The position numbers and the translations under genes were made by a program. This document shows, one piece after another, positions 24,957 to 32,946 of a stretch of DNA of 38,376 nucleotides. The DNA lies in contig JAYFRE010000073.1 of the NCBI GenBank assembly GCA_034926235.1, positions 1-38,376 of the forward strand, written 5' to 3'. The stretch's first letter is position 1, and every line of letters starts with the position of its first letter. Under the pieces are notes generated by a model. It was not told the origin of the DNA. It saw only the letters and a program-made list of their open reading frames with translations, and did not search any database. The DNA comes from JAYFRE01 sp034926235. GTDB lineage: Bacteria > Pseudomonadota > Alphaproteobacteria > Rhodospirillales > Magnetospirillaceae.

Positions 24957-25628
24957 TCAGGCGATGGCGTTCCGTTCGGCGTTCGCCTGCTGCTTTTGCT
25001 TGGAAAGAACGCCAAGTCCAAGAATGAAGGCGCGCACGCACATATCGATCTGCTCGTCGATATTCGCCGGCGCGGGCAAGCCATAGACCCAGGTTCTCAA
25101 GGCCAGTTGGGCGACCAAGCCGTGTAAGGACCAGGCCAGGCTGACGTCGGTTTCGTGGACATCATCGTTGATCAGCGGCTTTAGCCCCGCCTCGTGCCTG
25201 AATTCGCGGCAAACAGGGACGATGATATGTTCGTGGACGAGCTGGAGGTAGCGCGTGTTGATATGTTCGCGCTTCAGCCCGGCGAAGATGAAGATGCGCA
25301 CGAATTCAGATTTGAAGATCGCGGCGTGGTAGGCTTTGTAGAAATCGACCAGCCGGTCGGCCAGAGGACGCGACCGGTCCTGGAGCATGACCTCCCATTC
25401 CGGGCGCCAGCGTTTGAGATAGACCTCGTCGAAAACGCGGCCGATCAGGCTGTCCTTGTCTGGAAAATAACGGTAAAGCAGCGGTTGCGTCACACCGAGC
25501 CGATCGGCCAACGCTCTGGTCTGCCCTTCGAATCCATTCTCGGCGAAGAAGCGTACCGCTTCTTCCAGAATGAGCTTCTCACGCTCTTCGCGTGGAAGAC
25601 GTTTCCTGTGAATCTCCGTTTGCACCAC
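24957..25628 (-). CDS. TetR-family transcriptional regulator
   Basis: An N-terminal TetR helix-turn-helix is clear: 'EEREKLILEEAVRFFAENGF', 'TRALADRLGVTQPLLYRYFP' and 'DKDSLIGRVF', followed by an all-helical ligand-binding domain. The longest frame opens at ATG 25706 (249 residues). I prefer GTG 25628 (223 residues): it has GGGGAAGG about 10 nt upstream, gives the usual family length, and a consensus -35 TTGACA (25693-25688, minus strand) with a 17-nt spacer to TTAGAT (25670-25665) lies inside the longer frame. The ligand is unknown. Targets are unclear; it is convergent with GH17 and divergent from the MBL gene, so the latter or itself are the natural first guesses. Confidence 0.85.
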   Translation of the reverse strand: MVQTEIHRKRLPREEREKLILEEAVRFFAENGFEGQTRALADRLGVTQPLLYRYFPDKDSLIGRVFDEVYLKRWRPEWEVMLQDRSRPLADRLVDFYKAYHAAIFKSEFVRIFIFAGLKREHINTRYLQLVHEHIIVPVCREFRHEAGLKPLINDDVHETDVSLAWSLHGLVAQLALRTWVYGLPAPANIDEQIDMCVRAFILGLGVLSKQKQQANAERNAIA

Positions 25629-26069
25629 CCGCCCTTGACCTTCCCCCGTTGGCTCCTGGTCTTGATCTAAACAACGCTTACGGAGCTTGTCAAAGCTTTC
25701 CTCCATCGATGGAAGCGCGGTGTGGAAAAGTCCGGCGCCGCTATTTCTGTGGTCTGTATTGCCGCGTGGGAAGGATCGCTATGATTTTGCTTTTCAACGA
25801 TTTTGGTATGGGGAGCCTTTATCGGGGCAAATCAAGGCGGCTCTTGCGCTCAAGGCTTTAGAAGCACCGCGATGGATTTGTTCGCGCCGGGGTATGAAAG
25901 CCGCCCTCTTGTGATCTGTTTTCGGGAATGTGGGCAGCCTCGAACGGGCTCTGGCCGCCGGGCTGTTTTCGCCTGCCGGACGCCGTTTCTAGCGCTTGAT
26001 GGAGAGGGGCTGTTTCCTGCACAGTAGGCCGAGAAGAAAATAATTCGGCGGCGGAAAGAGGGTAACGCT
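25629..26069. other. 441-base divergent intergenic region
   Basis: This lies between the TetR gene (leftward) and the MBL hydrolase gene (rightward). It holds the putative TetR promoter (TTGACA at 25693-25688, TTAGAT at 25670-25665) and, at its right end, the ribosome binding site GGAAAGAGGG before ATG 26070. The middle (25710-26030) is less GC-rich than its surroundings. Short open frames there (for example from 25803) match nothing I recognise. No repeat or RNA signature was seen. Confidence 0.5.
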
Positions 26070-26921
26070 ATGCCGGTCAAGGTTCGGTTCTGGGGCGTTC
26101 GGGGAAGCATCGCTTGTCCGTCCTCCAAGCATGTCGTTTATGGCGGCAATACGAGTTGCGTGGATATCGAGTGTGCGGGTGGCCACCTTATTCTGGATGC
26201 GGGGACGGGGCTTCGGAATTTGGGCCAGGAATTGTTGCAAAGCCCGTCGCGGCGCGCGGTGCTGCTGCTGACGCACACCCATTGGGACCATATCAATGGA
26301 TTTCCATTCTTTGCGCCGGCTTATTGCCCCGGCTGGCGGCTGCGCGTTCTGGCCGGTCATCTGGGTGAAAGCGGGGGCATCGAATCCGTCCTGGCCAGTC
26401 AGATGGCGCAGCCTTTGTTCCCGATCCCGCTGGATGCGATGAAGGCGGATCTGAGTTATGAGGATTTCAAGGCCGGAACGGTGCTGACCGATCTGATTCC
26501 GGGCGTGACCGTGAGGACCGCGCCGCTCAATCATCCCAATGGCGCGACCGGTTACCGTATCGAGACCGATGGGATCGCCATCGCCTTCATCACCGATACC
26601 GAGCATGTGCCGGGCGTGCCCGACGCCAATGTCCTGGCGCTGATGCAAGATGCTGATCTCGCCATCTATGACAGCACCTATACCGACGCCGAATATCCTG
26701 CGAAGGCGGGCTGGGGCCATTCGACCTGGGAGGAGGGGGTGCGATTGGCACGGCAGAGCGGCGTCAAGGAACTGGTGCTGTTCCATCACGACCCCGATCA
26801 TGACGACGAGGTGATGGCCCGCATCGAGCGCGAGGCTCACGCGGCCTGCAACAATGTCCTGGTCGCGCGCGACAACATGGTTCTCACGCTGGAGCGGGGC
26901 CGTCAGGCCCAGCCGGAATAG
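26070..26921 (+). CDS. MBL-fold metallohydrolase, phosphodiesterase-like
   Basis: The 283-residue metallo-beta-lactamase-fold protein resembles the PhnP/cyclic phosphodiesterase/RNase Z-like group (COG1235 type): 'VRFWGVRGSIACPSSKHVV', 'YGGNTSCVDIE', 'LILDAGTGLRNLG', then the metal motif 'THTHWDHINGFPFF' with H69, H71, D73 and H74. Later ligands appear in 'APLNHPNGATGYRIE' and 'IAFITDTEH', and 'LVLFHHDPDHDD' near the end. ATG 26070 has GGAAAGAGGG 7 nt upstream. The substrate is not evident; related proteins act on phosphodiesters. Its last 19 bases overlap the 3' end of the convergent TerC-family gene. Confidence 0.9.
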   Translation: MPVKVRFWGVRGSIACPSSKHVVYGGNTSCVDIECAGGHLILDAGTGLRNLGQELLQSPSRRAVLLLTHTHWDHINGFPFFAPAYCPGWRLRVLAGHLGESGGIESVLASQMAQPLFPIPLDAMKADLSYEDFKAGTVLTDLIPGVTVRTAPLNHPNGATGYRIETDGIAIAFITDTEHVPGVPDANVLALMQDADLAIYDSTYTDAEYPAKAGWGHSTWEEGVRLARQSGVKELVLFHHDPDHDDEVMARIEREAHAACNNVLVARDNMVLTLERGRQAQPE

Positions 26922-27511
26922 CGCGCGACTTCCCAGCCGCCATCCCACAGCATCGACAGCGACACATAAAGAACCAGAGCCAGACCGGCATAGCCGATCC
27001 AGTGGAAGCGGGCGATCAGGCGGGCCACGAGTTCGGCGGCCACGGCCATCAGAACAACGGAAAGGGCGAGACCGAAGACCAGCACTTCGGCATGTTCCCG
27101 CGCCGCGCCGGCGACGGCCAGAACATTGTCGAGCGACATCGAAATGTCAGCGATGAAAATCTGCAAAAACGCCTGGCCGATGGTTTTGGGCGGTGCGGAG
27201 GTTTCGGCATGGGTTTCCGGAGCATGGGTGTTCCGCAATTCGTGCCACAATTTCCAGCTGACCCACAAAAGCAGCACCCCGCCTAAAGCCGTGAGCCCGA
27301 CGATTTGCAGCAGATGGACGGTGATGACCGAAAACACGATCCGCAGGCTGGCGGCGGCGGCGATGCCGAGCAGGATGGCGCGGCGTCTCAAATGCGCGGG
27401 CAGGCCTGCGGCGGCCATGCCGACGATCAGGGCGTTGTCGCCTGCGAGTGCGATATCGATGCCGACGACGGTCAAGAGCGCGGTGATTTGCGCGGCGCTG
27501 AAATCGAACAA
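26903..27511 (-). CDS. TerC/YjbE-family integral membrane protein
   Basis: The 202-residue protein has about six or seven hydrophobic helices in two related halves, each with the family Asp motif: 'VVGIDIALAGDNALIVGMA' near the N-terminus and 'IADISMSLDNVLAVAGAA' in the middle, split by a His/Glu-rich polar loop (about 93-108). TerC-family proteins are linked to metal export, chiefly manganese, or metal handling during secretion. The start is TTG 27511 with GGAGGA about 7 nt upstream; no ATG fits. I looked for a yybP-ykoY manganese riboswitch in the 85 nt upstream and saw none. Tail-to-tail overlap with the MBL gene is 19 bp. Confidence 0.88.
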   Translation of the reverse strand: MFDFSAAQITALLTVVGIDIALAGDNALIVGMAAAGLPAHLRRRAILLGIAAAASLRIVFSVITVHLLQIVGLTALGGVLLLWVSWKLWHELRNTHAPETHAETSAPPKTIGQAFLQIFIADISMSLDNVLAVAGAAREHAEVLVFGLALSVVLMAVAAELVARLIARFHWIGYAGLALVLYVSLSMLWDGGWEVARYSGWA

Positions 27512-27596
27512 CAGGATTCCTCCATTGGCGATGGACCCGTGCGGTTCCCCCTCGCGCCTGGGTAGATGTGGCTTGTCTTATATGGGATGTTTCGGA

Positions 27597-28064
27597 TCAG
27601 CCGCTATGGGCCGCTGCGGTCGCGCCGGATAGAGGCTCCGCCGCTTGCGCATTTTTTTCTCCGCTCGAATCCTCGATTCGGAGAACGGTCTGCTGGGACG
27701 CGATTGCGTCCTGGGATGTCAGCCGGTCGCAATGGCCTTCGACATAGGCGCCCGCCGCCACCGCCAGGCTGTCATGATGGATGTCGCCCAGCACCCGCGC
27801 CGTTCTGGCCAACTCCACCGCATTGGCCATGATCCGCCCGTTGACGGCGCCCAGAATACGCACCGTTTTGGCGGAGATGGCGCCTTGGATCGATCCTTTT
27901 TCGCCGATAACGACGACGTCGCCCTGAACGTCGCCTTCGATCCGGCCATCGATCTGAATTTCGCCGCTGCAGACAATGTCGCCCGAGATATGACAATCGC
28001 TGGCGATGATGGACGGGGGAGCGCCCCGTTTTTCCTCGGCGGTTTTAGTCGGCCTTGAGAACAT
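27597..28064 (-). CDS. bactofilin (polymer-forming cytoskeletal protein)
   Basis: The 155-residue protein has a central bactofilin beta-helix (about 18-115) made of short repeats: 'SIIASDCHISGDIVCSGEIQ', 'IDGRIEGDVQGDVVVIGEKG', 'SIQGAISAKTVRILGAVNGR' and 'ARVLGDIHHDSLAVAAGAYV'. Polar disordered tails flank it. Bactofilins self-assemble into filaments that position envelope enzymes. Its 5' end overlaps the M23 peptidase gene by 20 bp, a pairing seen in many bacteria where bactofilin and M23 endopeptidase act together in cell shape. ATG 28064 has AGGA 4 nt upstream. Confidence 0.93.
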   Translation of the reverse strand: MFSRPTKTAEEKRGAPPSIIASDCHISGDIVCSGEIQIDGRIEGDVQGDVVVIGEKGSIQGAISAKTVRILGAVNGRIMANAVELARTARVLGDIHHDSLAVAAGAYVEGHCDRLTSQDAIASQQTVLRIEDSSGEKNAQAAEPLSGATAAAHSG

Positions 28065-29301
28065 CGAGTCCTGCCCGGATGAATTTCATGGGGTTGACGG
28101 CGCGGTCGTTCATACGCACTTCGTAATGCAGATGCGGGCCGGTGCTGCGCCCCGTATTGCCCAAAAGGCCGATGGGTGCGTTCCGGCTTACGGTCTGACC
28201 TTCCCGGACCAGGACCCGCTGAAGATGAGCGTAGCGGGTTTTCAGCCCCATGCCATGGTCGATTTCGACCAGATTGCCATAACGGTCTTTGAAACCTGCC
28301 CAGATCACGGTGCCATCGCCTGTCGCCAGCACAGGGGTTCCCATCGGCGCGCCCATATCCATGCCTTCATGGATACTATCCCTGAAATTGATCGGGTCGT
28401 TGCGGGCGCCGAAGGGGCTGGTTATTTCGTACTCAAGCACGGGCGTGGTCAGCGGCAGGAAGCGGATGGCCGCGTTCAGGCTGTCGAGCAGGGAGGCGCG
28501 GTTGTTGAACAGGGCGACCGGCAGCACGCCGCCGCCGAGACCGTCATCGGCCACGGCGGCGATGAACGGACCGCCCCGGCCGAATCGGGAAAGCCCGGCT
28601 CCGGCATCCATATCTTCGTCATTGGTCAGCGTCTTGAGATCGAAACCGACCTTTTTCAGCGTCCGTTCCAACTGACCGATGCGCAGGGAGGTGACGTTCG
28701 AGGTGTGGATCAGGAAAGCGCCGTGGCTGGCACGCAACTGTTCCAGCGTGGTTTGAAGCTGAGCGATACGCTGCCGGATGCCTTCGGCGTCGTCCGATTC
28801 TTTTTCGCCGGGCCGGGGCACCGGCGTGGAGCCGGCGATGCGGCAAACGGTGGCGGCGGTTTTCAGGCGCGGCAATGCGGGCTGTGCGCCGGGTTTATCC
28901 GCTTGCATGCCATGTTCGGCAATGCGCGCCAGGCTGTCTTGAATGTCGGCGATCTCGCAAGTGGCTTTGGCGAAGACGCCCTGGAAGCGATCGAGCTGGC
29001 GCGACGCCGATTGATAGGATTCCCGGGCCATTTCCAGTTCAGCGACGCGGTGGGCGACGCTTTCTTTCTGGCCGGCCAGATGAGCGCTGCTGCGCATCCA
29101 GGCCAGGGATGCGCCCAGGCCCCAAATGAGGATCAGCCCAAGAGCGCCGGCGAGAAAAATCTGATGCCAAGTGGTCAGGGTAAGGCAACGGACGCGGTCA
29201 TTATCGCGCACGAGAATCTGGCGGGCGGGGAAAAGACGCCGAACAACGGCGTGGCAACGGCTGCCCCACCGCCTCGGTTCCCGGTTCGCCGATGATTCCA
29301 C
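28045..29301 (-). CDS. M23-family (LytM-like) peptidoglycan endopeptidase
   Basis: The 418-residue protein has a cytoplasmic N-terminus, one membrane segment (about 48-68), coiled-coil stretches (about 75-120 and 180-215) and a C-terminal M23 domain. Zinc ligands are H311 and D315 in 'SIHEGMDMGAPMG' and H392 in 'GPHLHYEV'; H359 in 'TRYAHL' completes the active site, so it should be enzymatically active. The N-terminal 'LFPARQILVRDNDRVRCLTL' is typical of alphaproteobacterial bactofilin-linked M23 proteins. GTG 29301 is supported by GGGAGGGG 7 nt upstream. Overlap with bactofilin implies joint expression and work on septal or shape-determining murein. Confidence 0.92.
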   Translation of the reverse strand: MESSANREPRRWGSRCHAVVRRLFPARQILVRDNDRVRCLTLTTWHQIFLAGALGLILIWGLGASLAWMRSSAHLAGQKESVAHRVAELEMARESYQSASRQLDRFQGVFAKATCEIADIQDSLARIAEHGMQADKPGAQPALPRLKTAATVCRIAGSTPVPRPGEKESDDAEGIRQRIAQLQTTLEQLRASHGAFLIHTSNVTSLRIGQLERTLKKVGFDLKTLTNDEDMDAGAGLSRFGRGGPFIAAVADDGLGGGVLPVALFNNRASLLDSLNAAIRFLPLTTPVLEYEITSPFGARNDPINFRDSIHEGMDMGAPMGTPVLATGDGTVIWAGFKDRYGNLVEIDHGMGLKTRYAHLQRVLVREGQTVSRNAPIGLLGNTGRSTGPHLHYEVRMNDRAVNPMKFIRAGLDVLKAD

Positions 29302-29760
29302 GTTTTGTCCCCTCCCTGGCCGCTCGTTCCGTTATGCCGGCGCAGACCGGGTGTCCGCGGTCTGGCTGGGTCGGGAAAAACAAACCCGCCGCGCCCGCTT
29401 GTCAGCGGTCGGTTTCGTCGTTTTTCTACCGGATCCCTCTGCCGGACTTGCGCCGCCTTTGCGTCGGGTTCATTGAGCTGGCTGCCAGCCATGGTTCCGG
29501 CCGGTTGCCATCTTCCCCTGTTTCAAGGCGGTTCCCTGATTCTAGACGGTTTCACGGCTACTGTGCCGTAAACCATCCTGCCGATCAAAAGTACCGGGTT
29601 GGCGTGATCAATTGAAGTGCGAATATAGTAAATTATTTTTATTATTCGCAATCGATATACGCAAAAAAAGGGACGTCTGGATCGGGCTGGGCAATGATCG
29701 GGCTCGTGAAGCCGCAGCTTTCCTTGCGCGGGGTGGGGTGGGGTGGTAGCTCCTTGAGAT
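29302..29760. other. 459-base divergent intergenic region
   Basis: This region lies between the M23 gene (leftward) and the CobC-like gene (rightward). Near the M23 start is a 7-bp stem, CAGACCG (29343-29349) with CGGTCTG (29358-29364), which would sit in its leader. At 29611-29668 is a markedly AT-rich island, listed separately. Open frames of up to 107 codons exist (such as 29292-29615) but resemble no family and lack good start signals. No cobalamin riboswitch box was seen ahead of the CobC-like gene. Confidence 0.5.
29618..29650. promoter_or_regulatory. AT-rich island with 8-bp inverted repeat, possible operator/promoter
   Basis: TGCGAATA (29618-29625) and TATTCGCA (29643-29650) are perfect inverted repeats flanking a 17-base AT-only-like core, in otherwise GC-rich DNA. 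On the minus strand TTGCGA (29651-29646) and TATATT (29627-29622) lie 18 nt apart and would make a plausible promoter toward the M23 gene. An operator for a dimeric regulator is the alternative. Confidence 0.4.
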
Positions 29761-30795
29761 ATGGAGAGCGGAACGCGCCAGATGACACAAAATCCTTTCA
29801 TTCTGTCCGATCCGGGAAATTATCTCGACGCCGCCCTGCGCCGGTTCGGCACGCCGGACGGCGGATGGCTGGATTTGTCCACGACCATGACGCCTTTTCC
29901 CTATCCCGCGCCGCCCATCGATCCTTCCCTGTTGACCCGCCCACCGTGCCTGCAAGCGGAAGAAACGTTGCGTCAGGCGGCGAAAGCCCGGTACGGCGTG
30001 GCCGATGGCGGTCACGTGGCGATTCTGCCCGGCAGCCGGGCCGCGATGGGGCTGTTGCCCCGGATATGGACCGGTGCGCGCGTCGGCGTGGTCGGTGTCT
30101 GGCATGACGATCTGGTCCGCGCCTGGGAACGGGCCGGACACCGGGTTGGGGTTTTCGAGACGCTGGAGCGCGCGGTCGACGCCGACATCGTCTGGCTGGC
30201 CAATCCGGATCCGGTGGATGGCCGCCGTCACGCGCCCGCCAATCTGGCTGGTTTGGCCAGGAAGCTGGCGGAACGGGGCGGAATTCTGGTGATCGATGAA
30301 TCGCTGGCCGATTTATGCCCCGAAGAATCGGCGGCGGGATTGGCCGGACCCGGTCTTCTGGTCTTACGTGGGGTTGATTCCTTTTTCGGTCTGGCGGGAT
30401 TGGGGTTGGCTTTCGCCATCGCGGATGCGCCGGTGGCGCGTCTGCTGCGCCAGACGACCGAAGGCTGGTCGGCCAGCGCGCCGGCGCTCGCCATAGGACG
30501 GATGGTTTTGGACGATCTGGAGTGGAGCCAGCGCGCGATCCGGCACCTCTCCGCAGAAGCTTCCGAACTCGACAGGCTGCTGGTCAGGGCCGGACTGGCC
30601 GTCGCGGGTGGGACGGCGCTGTTCCGGTTGGCCTCGGCGCCCCGCGCCTGGGCTCTTTACGAATATCTGGGGCAGCGGGGCATCCTAGTCCGCGCCTTTG
30701 CCTCGGCCCCGCGCTGGCTGCGTCTTGGCCTGCCTGCGGACGAAGACGGGCGGGAAAGACTGGCGCGCGCCCTGGCCGATTGGCGGGGCGGCTGA
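29761..30795 (+). CDS. CobC/CobD-like aminotransferase-fold protein lacking the PLP lysine
   Basis: The 344-residue protein follows L-threonine-O-3-phosphate decarboxylase (CobC/CobD) end to end: 'YLDAALRRFG', 'WLDLSTTMTPFPYP', 'VAILPGSRAAMGLLPRIW', 'ILVIDESLADLCPEES', 'FFGLAGLGLAFAIA', 'WLRLGLPADE'. However, the site normally read as '(S)FGKFFGLAGLRLG' is here 'GVDSFFGLAGLGLA', so the Schiff-base lysine is S207 and the following arginine is G214. The 'TGINP' segment is 'TTMTP' and 'NPNNP' is 'NPDPVDG'. D179 is kept. It is therefore probably catalytically inactive. ATG 29782 is an alternative start with GGAGAG upstream. No other cobalamin gene is in the window. It ends 4 nt from the convergent AlkC-like gene. 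Confidence 0.82.
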   Translation: MESGTRQMTQNPFILSDPGNYLDAALRRFGTPDGGWLDLSTTMTPFPYPAPPIDPSLLTRPPCLQAEETLRQAAKARYGVADGGHVAILPGSRAAMGLLPRIWTGARVGVVGVWHDDLVRAWERAGHRVGVFETLERAVDADIVWLANPDPVDGRRHAPANLAGLARKLAERGGILVIDESLADLCPEESAAGLAGPGLLVLRGVDSFFGLAGLGLAFAIADAPVARLLRQTTEGWSASAPALAIGRMVLDDLEWSQRAIRHLSAEASELDRLLVRAGLAVAGGTALFRLASAPRAWALYEYLGQRGILVRAFASAPRWLRLGLPADEDGRERLARALADWRGG

Positions 30796-30799
30796 AAAT

Positions 30800-31579
30800 C
30801 TATTCTCCCGAACGGAGTCCCCGCTGGCCGCGCCGGCAGATGCGCGCCGTCGCCGGTCCGGGACTTTCCGCCATCCAGCGTCCGCACAGCGCCAGAACCC
30901 AGTCGGGATGATCCTTGGCGGCGTCGTTCAGCCAATTTCCGACCGAATCCTGGACATAAGGGTTGGGGTCGGCGCGTAAGGTTTCCAAAACGGGCAGCGC
31001 GATTTCGGGCTGGCGCTTCAGGAGCGCGATATGGGCGCACCATACGCCGCGGGGACGGATCGATTCGCTGGCGAATCGGCGGATGCGCGGGGACGGATCG
31101 CCGGTCCAGCCGACAAGAAGGGCGACCGACGCGGCAACGTCCTGGGCAAGATGGGGGCGGACGGCCAGCCAGGACCATTCGCGCACGCCGAAATGCGGAT
31201 CATCGGCGAAAGGCCGGATGCGTGCGAGCCGTTCGGGCAAATCCAGGGTAGGGTTCGCGCCGATCCTGAAGCAGGCCCAGCCGCGCACGGTGTCGGAAGG
31301 ATGCGAAGGCAGCCGTTCGATGATGTCAGGGCGGCAATGTTCTTCGATCAGGCTGGCGGCCAGCGTCATGCGCCTTGTTATGCCGGTTTGGGCTGCATCC
31401 GCCATGGCGCAGAGGGCGGTTTCGCCTATTTCGGGTAAGGTGGCGCGCATGAGCCGGGCGAAATCGATCGCCAGGCATTCCGCCAGAGTCCGGCTTTCCA
31501 CCGCGCCGGAATCGAGCTGGGCGAGGCGGGCTGGGTCCAGATCGGCGATCCGGTTGCTCGTGCGTTTCGGGGCGGTCAT
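30800..31579 (-). CDS. AlkC/AlkD-like HEAT-repeat protein (DNA alkylation repair family)
   Basis: The 259-residue all-helical protein resembles the HEAT-like DNA alkylation repair glycosylases: 'LPSHPSDTVRGWACFRIG', 'FADDPHFGVREWSWLAVRPH', 'DPSPRIRRFASESIRPRGVW' and the family phrase 'DPNPYVQDSVGNWLNDAAKD' followed by 'HPDWVLALCGRW'. Family members remove cationic alkylated bases; others bind DNA without glycosylase activity. The C-terminus is Arg-rich. It is the last gene of a leftward four-gene run, 3 nt after the degenerate acyl-CoA synthetase gene. Whether it is active cannot be told from sequence by eye. Confidence 0.8.
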   Translation of the reverse strand: MTAPKRTSNRIADLDPARLAQLDSGAVESRTLAECLAIDFARLMRATLPEIGETALCAMADAAQTGITRRMTLAASLIEEHCRPDIIERLPSHPSDTVRGWACFRIGANPTLDLPERLARIRPFADDPHFGVREWSWLAVRPHLAQDVAASVALLVGWTGDPSPRIRRFASESIRPRGVWCAHIALLKRQPEIALPVLETLRADPNPYVQDSVGNWLNDAAKDHPDWVLALCGRWMAESPGPATARICRRGQRGLRSGE

Positions 31580-31582
31580 GAG

Positions 31583-32941
31583 CTATCTCGTGCGCCAGCG
31601 GTCTTCGGGCCGGGGGGCTTTCAGTTCCGGGCGGCGATAGGAGGACGGACCGGATCTGGGTGGTGGCAAAATCCGGGATGTTTCGGACCAGAAATTGCCG
31701 TCCAGGTCGCGGAAGGCGCGCATGGATAAAGATTGCCAGGCTCCGGTCTGGATCGGCAAATCCCAACCCGGCGTCGCCAGGGGCAGGATGGGCGAATCGG
31801 CGGGAAGCGCCAGCAGGCCGACGGTATCGGCGGGCAGGATGCGTCCTTCGCTGTCGATCACATCCACACCATAACCCGGCGGCGGACGGCCCCATGCGCC
31901 GGCGGGCGTGTCGAAACGCAGGAAAGGCGCAGGCGCCAGCAGCGGGCCGAAGGGAAGAGGAGTGCAGGCCGGGATCACGGCAGAGCCGAAACGCTGCGTC
32001 AGTTCGCTCAAAGCGCCGGGCTCGGCTCTTCCGGTCAGAAGCAGGCAGCGCAAGGGCGGTCCGCGTCCGTCCAGGACCGCGTGGAGCCGGTCCATGCTCT
32101 TGTCTGGCAGATGCAGGACGCGCACGCCTTGGCGCGAGAGAAGGCCGGGCAGGGAATCATGCTCGGGCGAGGCCGCGACGACCGGCGCGCCGTGATACCA
32201 GGCGGGCAGGACGGCGTCGATCCAGCCCTGGCCCGTGGCCCAGTCTGAGGCGCTCCACATCACATCGCCAACCTGGGGAAAACCTTGATAAAGGTAGGCG
32301 GCGGCGACGGCGCGTGCTTTTAGCGCGCTGTGCGGATACAAGGCCGCCGCCCCGTCCGGACCGTCATGCAGCCACAGCGCCGGATCGGCCGGCCGGGTGC
32401 AGGGCGGCGCGAAATCGTCGGTCATGCCGATGAGCGAGGTCCAGAATTCGTCGGTTTCGCCGGTGGCGGCATGAGCGGTCAGGGCTAGGTGCAAGCCCGG
32501 CAGGTCGCGGATCATCCGCACGACGGCTGCCTGCGAATGCTGATCGCCGATCACGGCCTTGACGTTGCGCGCCGCCAGGATGTCGGCGGAAGGAGGAGTG
32601 TCGGTGGAAAAAAGCGCGGCAGCGGCGCCGGTTTTCAGGACGCCCAAAAGGGCGATGGCCGCCGCCGCAGAGGGGGCCGCCAATAGGGCCACCGTTGCGC
32701 CCGCGCCGATTCCCTTGGCCGTCAAAAGATGAGCCAGGCGATTTGAATAAAGAGCAAGATCAAGAAAGGTATGGCGTGAAATGACACCCGCCCCATCTTC
32801 GACCACCAGCGCGGTGCGATGGCCGTCGGCACCGTTCTGGACTCTTTGATCCACGGCGTCTAAGGCGAAATTATAGGATGCGGGCAGTTGCCAGCGGAAC
32901 AGGCGGCATAATTCTTCGTAACTGCGGCGGGGTGTCCTCAT
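31583..32941 (-). CDS. degenerate acyl-CoA synthetase-like protein (AMP-binding family, probable pseudoenzyme)
   Basis: The 452-residue protein matches the N-terminal domain of acetyl/acyl-CoA synthetases: 'YNFALDAVDQRVQN', 'YSNRLAHLLTAKGIGAGATV', 'GVLKTGAAAALFS', 'VGDVMWSASDWATGQGWIDA' and 'LPAWYHGAPVVA'. Where the AMP-binding loop 'YTSGTTGxPKG' should be, it has 'LWLHDGPDGAAALYPH'. The 'YGxTE' site reads 'PACTPLPFG', the 'TGD' site is lost, and there is no C-terminal lid domain or catalytic lysine: the protein ends in a Pro/Arg-rich tail. It is thus probably inactive as a ligase but maintained as an open frame. ATG 32941 is preferred to TTG 32950, which overlaps the preceding stop. Confidence 0.8.
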   Translation of the reverse strand: MRTPRRSYEELCRLFRWQLPASYNFALDAVDQRVQNGADGHRTALVVEDGAGVISRHTFLDLALYSNRLAHLLTAKGIGAGATVALLAAPSAAAAIALLGVLKTGAAAALFSTDTPPSADILAARNVKAVIGDQHSQAAVVRMIRDLPGLHLALTAHAATGETDEFWTSLIGMTDDFAPPCTRPADPALWLHDGPDGAAALYPHSALKARAVAAAYLYQGFPQVGDVMWSASDWATGQGWIDAVLPAWYHGAPVVAASPEHDSLPGLLSRQGVRVLHLPDKSMDRLHAVLDGRGPPLRCLLLTGRAEPGALSELTQRFGSAVIPACTPLPFGPLLAPAPFLRFDTPAGAWGRPPPGYGVDVIDSEGRILPADTVGLLALPADSPILPLATPGWDLPIQTGAWQSLSMRAFRDLDGNFWSETSRILPPPRSGPSSYRRPELKAPRPEDRWRTR

Positions 32942-32946
32942 CGCGC

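Noticed and set aside
27512..27596. A possible yybP-ykoY manganese riboswitch before the TerC-family gene
   Set aside because: Such elements often precede these genes, but the 85-nt spacer lacks the conserved core and is short.
29292..29615. A 107-codon plus-strand frame in the M23/CobC-like spacer
   Set aside because: It overlaps the M23 start region, lacks a ribosome binding site and resembles no protein.
29302..29760. A possible cobalamin riboswitch before the CobC-like gene
   Set aside because: No B12-box-like sequence was found and the protein is probably not a cobalamin enzyme.
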